A stretch of DNA of 5,886 nt, from NCBI GenBank assembly GCA_003140785.1, contig PLKY01000120.1:1-5886 (forward strand). The letters run 5' to 3'. Made by a program: the position numbers and the translations under genes. The notes beneath the pieces were generated by a model, which saw nothing but the letters and a program-made list of their open reading frames with translations, had not been told where the DNA came from and made no database searches. This document shows, piece by piece, positions 1 through 4,767 of the stretch. The stretch comes from Acidobacteriaceae bacterium (GTDB lineage Bacteria; Acidobacteriota; Terriglobia; Terriglobales; Acidobacteriaceae). Numbering within the stretch: position 1 is the first letter of the stretch; every line of letters begins with the position of its first letter.

Positions 1-17
1 GATGTGCGAAGGGAAAT

Positions 18-48
18 GCGCCCGAACAGCAAGAGGGTGTCCGGGCGC
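18..48 (-). terminator. Hairpin just after the transporter gene, probable end of the operon
   Basis: The arms GCGCCCGGACA (48-38) and TGTTCGGGCGC (28-18) pair over 11 positions around a 9-base loop, starting 7 bases after the transporter stop. The single G.U pair (41/25) would be a C/A mismatch on the other strand, so it fits a minus-strand transcript. Only a short ATTT follows, so termination strength is uncertain. No other gene is visible between here and the window edge. Confidence 0.55.
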
Positions 49-55
49 GAGGGCT

Positions 56-1153
56 TCAAAGATGGAGAAAACGGTCGGCGCCATAAACGAGGCCGAGGGT
101 TACGAGCGCGATGAAAACTTCGCCGATGGCGCCGACGGCGAAGGGACGCCAACCTTGCTTGCCTAACTCGCGAAAGCTGGTGCGCAGACCCACGCCTGCA
201 AACGTGAGCAGGAATGCCCAGCGGGAGAGATTCGCAAGTGAAGTGAGCTGCGGCTTGGTGAAGAAGCTGAGCGTGGCGAGCAGCGAGATGAGGAGAAATC
301 CCAGCACAAATTTCGGGAATTTTTGCCAGAGGAATTGCGCCTTATTGCCGATAGCCTTGGCCTGGCCTTGCGAAGCCCAGTAAATCGCATAGGCAAGGAC
401 GACGAAGCCGATGAGGGCGTTGCGCGAAGTCTTGGCCAGCACGGCGACCTTGCCGGCGGCGTCGGAGTAGAGTGCTCCGGCGGCAGTGGCTTCCGCGGTG
501 TTGTCGACTGCGAGGCCCGCCCAGAGGCCGTAGGCCTTGTCGCTGAGATGGAGCGAGTGGCCGATGAGGGGAAAGGTGAAGAGCGAGATCGCTCCGAGGG
601 CGAGAATGGCGGCGATGGCGTAGGAGGCATCTTCGTCGTCCGCGTCAATGGCGGGTTTGGCGGCAATGATGGCTGAGACACCGCAAATAGAAGAGCCGAC
701 GGCGAGCAGCGAAGTGAGCTTGGGTTTGAGTTTGAAGCTGCGCCCGAGGATGTGCATGAAGGTGAGCGAAAGAGTGAGGGCGACAGCGACGAGAAGGAGC
801 GAAATGCCGCCGAGGTGGAGGATGTCTCCGAGCAGAAAACGCGAGCCGAGCAACACGATGCCGGCCTTAAGCCAAAACTCGTAAGTGGCAACGCCAGCTT
901 GAAAGATGCGCGGAACGCCGACTGTGTTGGCGATCAGAAGGCCGAGCACGATGGCCCAGAGGACGTACTCGATGTTGGGGAAGACAATGTGGTGCGACTT
1001 TGTGTAGACGGCGATGGACTGCTCAATGAGTTTTCCGGCGTAGCCCACGGCAGTTAGCAACAGCAGGCCAGGGACGAGCGCCACGATGCGGCGGCCCAGA
1101 TGAATCGGTTCGTCGAGACCGATGGAGCGGGTGGTGTTGGCAGCGCTGGCCAT
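56..1153 (-). CDS. yeiH: YeiH/UPF0324-family integral membrane transporter, putative sulfate or sulfur-oxyanion exporter
   Basis: This is a 365-residue polytopic inner-membrane protein of the Cons_hypoth698 (UPF0324) family, which is annotated as putative sulfate exporters with little direct evidence. About ten hydrophobic segments are visible, including 23-42, 62-80, 94-106, 114-136, 178-200, 281-297, 311-324 and 337-358. The family's central conserved stretch is present as GSSICGVSAIIAAKPAI (153-169). A second conserved loop, which reads roughly VHEVAQVVAAG in E. coli YeiH, here reads VDNTAEATAAG (216-226), so this is a divergent subgroup. The length is close to E. coli YeiH (about 350). 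As the last gene of a sulfite reductase/siroheme operon it could release excess sulfite, sulfate or another sulfur compound. The direction and substrate of transport are inferred, not shown. The stop TGA is at 58-56, followed by a hairpin. Confidence 0.88.
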   Translation of the reverse strand: MASAANTTRSIGLDEPIHLGRRIVALVPGLLLLTAVGYAGKLIEQSIAVYTKSHHIVFPNIEYVLWAIVLGLLIANTVGVPRIFQAGVATYEFWLKAGIVLLGSRFLLGDILHLGGISLLLVAVALTLSLTFMHILGRSFKLKPKLTSLLAVGSSICGVSAIIAAKPAIDADDEDASYAIAAILALGAISLFTFPLIGHSLHLSDKAYGLWAGLAVDNTAEATAAGALYSDAAGKVAVLAKTSRNALIGFVVLAYAIYWASQGQAKAIGNKAQFLWQKFPKFVLGFLLISLLATLSFFTKPQLTSLANLSRWAFLLTFAGVGLRTSFRELGKQGWRPFAVGAIGEVFIALVTLGLVYGADRFLHL

Positions 1154-1159
1154 AGAAGT

Positions 1160-1165
1160 CTCCTT
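1160..1165 (-). promoter_or_regulatory. Ribosome binding site of the YeiH-family transporter
   Basis: AAGGAG lies six bases before the ATG at 1153, an almost perfect Shine-Dalgarno that fixes the start and indicates strong independent initiation within the operon. The rest of the 77-base gap (1230-1154) shows no promoter or hairpin I can support. Confidence 0.75.
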
Positions 1166-1230
1166 GCATAAGTGATGGATCGGAACGGGCGCACATCCGG
1201 CGCACGCCGACTAGATGAGAGCTCGCGCGT

Positions 1231-1347
1231 TCACCACTTGACGGTGGGGATCACGTTGAGGCGAACGAGCAGGGCAAGAATGAGCGCGAGCGCGACGGCA
1301 TAAACGTCGAGCGAGATTCCGCGCCGGGGTGCGGTGGGTGCAGGCAT
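1231..1347 (-). CDS. Small single-helix membrane protein, 38 residues, unrecognised
   Basis: The ATG is at 1347-1345 and the stop TGA at 1233-1231. The ribosome binding site GGAGAG (1357-1352) stands four bases before the ATG (GGAG six bases before it). The protein starts with a short basic, Pro-rich segment (MPAPTAPRRG), has one hydrophobic helix at about residues 14-29 (YAVALALILALLVRL) and ends in a short polar tail, NVIPTVKW. The two Arg before the helix suggest the N-terminus stays in the cytoplasm. It starts 24 bases after the siroheme synthase stop and ends 77 bases before the transporter start, in the same operon, so a role as a partner or regulator of that transporter is a reasonable inference. 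I do not recognise the family. The helix plus VxxVxW tail loosely recalls the first helix of longer YeiH-type proteins, so it could be a detached N-terminal helix. Confidence 0.6.
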   Translation of the reverse strand: MPAPTAPRRGISLDVYAVALALILALLVRLNVIPTVKW

Positions 1348-1371
1348 GGGTCTCTCCGAATTGGTTGTGGA

Positions 1372-2733
1372 TCAGGCTCTGATTGAGGCGCCTTCCGCTG
1401 CGGATTGCTGAATGGCAGCGGATTCCCGGATAGCCCAACCGGCGATGAGCAGGCTGGGGGCGGGGACGGGTTCGGCGTCGCCGAGAGCGGCGAGGGTGGT
1501 ACATCGGATTTGCTGGTCGGGGTGACCGGCGCGCGAAATAATCGCGCAGGGGAACTCGGGTGGCAGGCCTTCTTGGAGCCACTCCAGAGCGAGCAGGCTC
1601 AGATCGCGGCCGGGCATGTAAACGATGCGTGTGGCGTCTTCGAGCTGCGGCAGCGGCGCGTGATTATGCGATTGCGCGTGATGGCCCGTCGAGAAAATGA
1701 CGTTGGAGGCTGCGTTGCGGCTGGTGAGCGAGCAGCCTACGGCAGCTGCGGCAGCGAAGGCGGCGGTGATTCCGGGGACAATTTCGAAGGGAACTTCAGC
1801 ATCGGCGAGAGCGGCAATTTCTTCGGCGGCTCGGCCGAAGATCAGCGGGTCGCCGCTCTTGAGGCGAACCACTTTGCGACCTGCGCGGGCATTGCCAATC
1901 ATGAGCGCGTGGATCTCTTCCTGCGTGATGCTTTTTGAGCCGCATCGCTTGCCAACGTTGACGACCACTGCGTGGAGCGGCGCCAAGTTGAGAATTGCTG
2001 GCGCAACCAGATCGTCGTGGAGGATGACATCGGCGGAGTGGATGAGGCGCAGCGCTTTGACGGTGAGCAGATCGGGATCGCCGGGGCCGGCGCCGACGAG
2101 GAAGACTTTGCCCTTCGGCCGGTCAATCGGTATGCGGGCGAGCTGGCGTGTGGAGCAAGTGGGCGAGTCGCAGATTTGACGGTGCGCCAGTTCGTGCAAC
2201 AGAAGCTTACGTTCCTCACCGCGGGGATGTGTGGCGAGGACATCGCGGCGCAGTTGGCCGACATTCGCGAGCCATGGACCCAAATCGGCCGGAAGCTGTT
2301 CATCGATTTCGCGACCCAGGCGCTGCGCGAATGCGGGACTTTCCCCGGCGGTGGAGATGGCGATCTGGAGATCGCCGCGGCTCACGACGGATCCAAAGAA
2401 GAAATCGCAATTGGGAATGTCGTCGACCGAGTTGCAGAGGATTCCGCGCTCGACCGCGCCGCGATAGACAGTGGCGTTGACTTCAGGATTGTCTGTGGCC
2501 GCGATGACGACAAAGTTTCCATCGAGGTCGGAGGATTCGAACGAACGTTCGATCCACTCGAGTTTTCCTTCGGCTGCGAGCTGTTGGATTTCCGAATGCG
2601 CGCGGGGGGCGACGACGCGAAGGCGGATGCCGGTCCTGAATAGGCTGCCGATCTTGTCGAGCGCGACTGTGCCGGCGCCGACCAGCAGGCCGGGGCGACC
2701 GTCGAGCTTGAGGAAGATGGGCAGCAGCGTCAT
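1372..2733 (-). CDS. cysG: Bifunctional siroheme synthase (precorrin-2 dehydrogenase/ferrochelatase + uroporphyrinogen-III C-methyltransferase)
   Basis: This 453-residue CysG-type fusion takes uroporphyrinogen III to siroheme: SAM-dependent methylation to precorrin-2, NAD-dependent oxidation to sirohydrochlorin, then iron insertion. The N-terminal half (about 1-150) is the dehydrogenase/ferrochelatase, with a Rossmann loop LVGAGTVALDK at 17-27 and the active-site pair D104-D105 in SVDDIPNCDF. From about 207 the methyltransferase begins, with FLVGAGPGDPDLLTVKA (211-227), D240 in LHDDLV, K262 in VGKRCG, RLKSGDPLIFGR (290-301), PGITAA (320-325) and M373 in VYMPG. These align by eye with D248, K270 and M382 of the E. 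coli enzyme. The usual THR after PGITAA reads T337-S338-R339, so the His is replaced. The length is close to the roughly 457 residues of E. coli CysG. It supplies the siroheme needed by the reductase 9 bases upstream. A small membrane-protein gene follows after 24 bases. Confidence 0.95.
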   Translation of the reverse strand: MTLLPIFLKLDGRPGLLVGAGTVALDKIGSLFRTGIRLRVVAPRAHSEIQQLAAEGKLEWIERSFESSDLDGNFVVIAATDNPEVNATVYRGAVERGILCNSVDDIPNCDFFFGSVVSRGDLQIAISTAGESPAFAQRLGREIDEQLPADLGPWLANVGQLRRDVLATHPRGEERKLLLHELAHRQICDSPTCSTRQLARIPIDRPKGKVFLVGAGPGDPDLLTVKALRLIHSADVILHDDLVAPAILNLAPLHAVVVNVGKRCGSKSITQEEIHALMIGNARAGRKVVRLKSGDPLIFGRAAEEIAALADAEVPFEIVPGITAAFAAAAAVGCSLTSRNAASNVIFSTGHHAQSHNHAPLPQLEDATRIVYMPGRDLSLLALEWLQEGLPPEFPCAIISRAGHPDQQIRCTTLAALGDAEPVPAPSLLIAGWAIRESAAIQQSAAEGASIRA

Positions 2734-2739
2734 TGTTGA

Positions 2740-2744
2740 TCCTT
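2740..2744 (-). promoter_or_regulatory. Ribosome binding site of siroheme synthase overlapping the upstream stop codon
   Basis: AAGGA overlaps the reductase stop TAA (2745-2743) and stands six bases before the ATG at 2733. A ribosome finishing the reductase is therefore already positioned over this site, which points to translational coupling and to co-production of the enzyme with its cofactor pathway. Confidence 0.75.
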
Positions 2745-4440
2745 AGTCGGCGACGGCGTGCGGCACGGGGCCGGTGGGCAGATCGCGCTCGACGGCGGCA
2801 AGGGCTTCGCCGGCCAGTTGGGCGCGCAGTTCGTCGTTGGTGTGGCGGGCAAACCAGGCGCGAAGATTCTCGTCAGGATTGCGGCCGGCAAGATAGTGCT
2901 TGAGCAGGCGCTCGATTGCCTCCGGCACCAGTGGTGCGGCACAGCGATAGCCTACTGGTCGTGCTACATTCGCGTACTGACCGACCGCTCCTCCGAGGCA
3001 GAAGTAGTAGGCGTCGGTGAGTTTGCCCTCGTGCTTGATCTTCTTGCCCTCGACGCCGATGTCGGCGATCCAGTGCTGACCGCAACTGTTGGGGCAGCCT
3101 GTGACGTGGAGGCGAAGCTGCTGATCAAACTGCGGCACGCGCTCTTCGAGCTCGTCGACGAGCCAGCGAGCGAAGCCTTTGGTCTCGGTGATGGCGAGCT
3201 TGCAGAATTCGGTGCCAGTGCAGGCGACGGTGCCGCGCCAGAAGTTGGTAGCCTCAACATGCAGGCCGATCTGGCCGAGTTCGCGGACAAGCTCGGTCGC
3301 TTTGCTGTTGGGCACATTGATGAAGAGCAGGTTCTGCGAGACAGTGGCGCGCAGTTCTCCGCTGCCGAATCGTTCGGAGAGTTCGGCTGCGGCTTCCAAT
3401 TGTTCTCCTGTAAGGCGGCCGCGCAGAACGGTGGCGCCTACATAGCTGAGGCCCGGCTTGCGTTGCGGATGAACCCCTGCGTGATCGCGGAAGACGTCGC
3501 TGGGTACCTGTTCTTCGCCCGCCGGAAGAAGCGTGAAGTTGAGGCGCGACTGGAGTTCGGTGAGGAATCGGTCCGGCGTCCAGCCTTCTTTCATGAAGAG
3601 GTATTTGAGGCGCGCACGATCACGGCTTTCACGTAGGCCTTGTTGCTCGCGAAAGATTTCAGTGACGCCGCGAACTGCTGCGACGGCTTGATGCGGAAGC
3701 AGGAAAGCATTGAGGCGGACGGCGAGGTGCGGTTCATTCGAGAGACCGCCGCCGACGCGGAGAGAGAAGCCGACTTGGCCGTCGCGTGTGGCGGGGGTGA
3801 GGCCAATGTCGTTGATCTCGGGATAAGTGCACCAGGACGGACAGCCGGTGGCGGAGATTTTGAATTTGCGGGGCAGGTTGTAGAAATCCGGATTCGCCGT
3901 GAGCAGGTGTGCGACTTCAACGGCAATGGGGGATGCATCGAGGACTTCGTCTGCGGCAATGCCAGCGAGCGGGCAGCCGGTGACGTTGCGGACCACGTCG
4001 CCGCAGGCGCCTTTGGGCGAAAGGCCGATGGCATCGAGAGCGTCGACTACTTCGGGAAGCGACTCGATGGTAAGCCAGTGGAGCTGGATGTTCTGGCGAA
4101 CCGTGATGTCGGCAAGATTGCGCGCATATTTGCGGCTGATGTCGGCGATGACGCGGAGCTGGTGCGCGGTGAGGATGCCGTTAGGGATGCCGATGCGCAT
4201 CATGAAGTAGTCGGAGGCGAGGCCTTCGCCGCCCTTGCCGCCGGTGGCGCCGACGCCGTCGCCTTGGGTGTAGACGCCCCACCACTTGAAGTAGAGAGAG
4301 GCCCACTCGGGCACGACGCTGGAGCGGCCTTCGCGCGCAAACTGGCGCACCTCGTCAAAGGCCTCCCAGGGATTCTTTGCGAGCTTGAGGCGCTCGGAGC
4401 GTTGGGCCTTTGTTTCTTTCACTGGAACAGACTGATCCAT
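2743..4440 (-). CDS. nirA: Siroheme/[4Fe-4S] sulfite (or nitrite) reductase
   Basis: This 565-residue cytoplasmic enzyme of the ferredoxin-dependent NirA/SirA family carries out a six-electron reduction of sulfite to sulfide (or nitrite to ammonia). The 4Fe-4S/siroheme ligands are visible as C407-x5-C413 (CTGTEFC) and C449-x3-C453 (CPNSC), the family's signature. Two ferredoxin-like half domains cover about residues 70-135 and 330-395, with RQNIQLHW near 115-122 in the first repeat and a paired TGCPSWCTYPEINDIG near 198-213. The length fits the family. There is no FAD/FMN flavoprotein domain, so electrons should come from ferredoxin. Y57 (WWGVYTQG) and C146 (GACGD) sit where the Tyr-Cys cross-link of mycobacterial SirA would be, by my recollection of that protein. 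Together with the cysteine-rich leader this favours sulfite, but sequence alone does not settle the substrate, and the symbol denotes the family rather than nitrite specificity. The stop TAA is 9 bases before the siroheme synthase start. Confidence 0.93.
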   Translation of the reverse strand: MDQSVPVKETKAQRSERLKLAKNPWEAFDEVRQFAREGRSSVVPEWASLYFKWWGVYTQGDGVGATGGKGGEGLASDYFMMRIGIPNGILTAHQLRVIADISRKYARNLADITVRQNIQLHWLTIESLPEVVDALDAIGLSPKGACGDVVRNVTGCPLAGIAADEVLDASPIAVEVAHLLTANPDFYNLPRKFKISATGCPSWCTYPEINDIGLTPATRDGQVGFSLRVGGGLSNEPHLAVRLNAFLLPHQAVAAVRGVTEIFREQQGLRESRDRARLKYLFMKEGWTPDRFLTELQSRLNFTLLPAGEEQVPSDVFRDHAGVHPQRKPGLSYVGATVLRGRLTGEQLEAAAELSERFGSGELRATVSQNLLFINVPNSKATELVRELGQIGLHVEATNFWRGTVACTGTEFCKLAITETKGFARWLVDELEERVPQFDQQLRLHVTGCPNSCGQHWIADIGVEGKKIKHEGKLTDAYYFCLGGAVGQYANVARPVGYRCAAPLVPEAIERLLKHYLAGRNPDENLRAWFARHTNDELRAQLAGEALAAVERDLPTGPVPHAVAD

Positions 4441-4444
4441 TTTT

Positions 4445-4450
4445 CCCCTT
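4445..4450 (-). promoter_or_regulatory. Ribosome binding site that sets the sulfite reductase start at 4440
   Basis: AAGGGG lies four bases before the ATG at 4440-4438 on the minus strand. It supports this ATG over an in-frame TTG at 4479, which would fall in the loop of the leader terminator and add 13 residues (MLPRVFCICRRGK) unlike the N-terminus of this family. Confidence 0.7.
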
Positions 4451-4460
4451 CGGCAAATGC

Positions 4461-4494
4461 AAAAAACCCGCGGCAGCAAAGGCTGTGTCGCGGG
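4461..4494 (-). terminator. Intrinsic terminator in the operon leader (attenuator hairpin)
   Basis: On the minus strand CCCGCG (4494-4489) pairs with CGCGGG (4472-4467), and inside it CAGC (4485-4482) pairs with GCTG (4477-4474) around a CTTT loop, leaving a small ACA/C internal loop. Six T (4466-4461) follow directly. Three A and a G before the 5' arm (4498-4495) can extend the stem into the T-run. It sits in the leader, after the cysteine-rich ORF and 20 bases before the sulfite reductase ATG, so it must be bypassed for the operon to be expressed. That position makes it an attenuator rather than a terminator for the protease gene 273 bases upstream. Confidence 0.8.
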
Positions 4495-4536
4495 CTTTCG
4501 GAAACCTTGAACTACGATCGGACGTTCAGACCCAGG

Positions 4537-4590
4537 TCACCTGTGCGCGCGAGGCGTGCAACAGAGGCGACAACAGGAGAAACGATCCAT
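4537..4590 (-). CDS. Cysteine-rich 17-residue leader peptide (MDRFSCCRLCCTPRAHR), putative attenuator ORF
   Basis: The ATG is at 4590-4588 and the stop TGA at 4539-4537. Residues 6, 7, 10 and 11 are Cys, encoded TGT TGT and TGT TGC: four Cys within six codons. The ORF ends 42 bases before the 5' arm of an intrinsic terminator that itself ends 20 bases before the sulfite reductase start. Peptides rich in the end-product amino acid, placed before a terminator and a biosynthetic gene, are the hallmark of ribosome-mediated attenuation (trp and his leaders in enteric bacteria). Cysteine-rich upstream ORFs controlling sulfur genes are also known in mycobacteria. The inferred role is to sense Cys-tRNA level: translation speed through the Cys codons would decide whether the terminator forms. 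The peptide itself probably has no function. There is no ribosome binding site, so translation would be leaderless (see the candidate promoter). The frame stays open upstream to an ATG at 4734, but that start lies inside a hairpin and also lacks a ribosome binding site. Confidence 0.6.
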   Translation of the reverse strand: MDRFSCCRLCCTPRAHR

Positions 4591-4596
4591 AGATAG

Positions 4597-4625
4597 ATGA
4601 TGGCAGGAGGATGTGGAAAATGCAA
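4597..4625 (-). promoter_or_regulatory. Candidate promoter of the sulfite reductase operon, placing the transcript start at the leader ATG
   Basis: Reading the minus strand, TTGCAT (4625-4620) and CATCAT (4602-4597) are separated by exactly 17 bases. The first matches the -35 consensus TTGACA at 3 of 6 positions and the second matches TATAAT at 4 of 6. Counting forward from the -10 box, the expected first transcribed base is the A of the ATG at 4590, so the mRNA would start with the leader ORF and carry no 5' UTR. No Shine-Dalgarno sequence precedes that ATG, which agrees with a leaderless start. Matches this partial also arise by chance; the spacing and the agreement with the leader ORF are the main support. 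Confidence 0.4.
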
Positions 4626-4653
4626 GGGGACTAGCCGTCCGGGCAATAGCTTC

Positions 4654-4684
4654 GCGTGGCGTGTCTGCTGAAATTGCTCCACGC
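4654..4684 (-). other. Second, weaker inverted repeat in the intergenic region
   Basis: A perfect 6-base inverted repeat, GCGTGG/CCACGC, has its arms at 4684-4679 and 4659-4654. It lies directly after the larger hairpin at 4731-4694, with a 19-base loop. The two may be parts of one structured or repeated block that fills 4740-4640. No coding or binding function is visible. Confidence 0.25.
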
Positions 4685-4693
4685 AGAGGCATG

Positions 4694-4731
4694 GGCTTTC
4701 CCAGGTCCCAAAACCAGGGACCTGAGAAAGC
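4694..4731 (-). terminator. 16-bp hairpin downstream of the HtrA gene, possible terminator or interspersed repeat
   Basis: The arms at 4731-4716 and 4709-4694 pair over 16 positions around a 7-base loop. In minus-strand RNA the only non-Watson-Crick pair is a G.U (4701/4724). On the plus strand the same position would be a C/A mismatch, so the structure fits a minus-strand transcript better. It begins 36 bases after the protease stop. No T-run follows the stem, so it is not a textbook intrinsic terminator. It could end the protease transcript with help, protect its 3' end, or be a copy of a dispersed palindromic repeat. Confidence 0.5.
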
Positions 4732-4767
4732 CATTGTTGTGGTGAACTGACCCGTCCAGCGTTTAGA

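Noticed and set aside
4441..4479. N-terminal extension of the reductase from a TTG at 4479
   Set aside because: It would start in the loop of the leader terminator, has no ribosome binding site and adds residues unlike the family. The ATG at 4440 has AAGGGG four bases upstream.
3640..4596. A 318-codon plus-strand ORF opposite the reductase, and similar long plus-strand frames at 2758-3636 and 4789-5493
   Set aside because: All are complements of well-supported minus-strand genes with recognisable motifs. Long antisense frames are expected at this GC content.
4461..4625. A metabolite riboswitch (for example SAM-type) instead of a peptide attenuator
   Set aside because: I see no conserved riboswitch core, and only about 95 bases separate the leader ATG from the terminator, much of it the ORF. 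The Cys-rich ORF explains the layout better, though a covariance-model search would be decisive.
4654..4731. CRISPR or tandem repeat array
   Set aside because: There are only two unlike inverted repeats, with no direct repeat units or spacers.
4537..4734. A 65-codon minus-strand ORF beginning at the ATG at 4734 and ending at the leader stop
   Set aside because: Its first codons are the arms of the 16-bp hairpin, there is no ribosome binding site, and the composition is not protein-like apart from the last 17 codons, which are better explained as the leader peptide.
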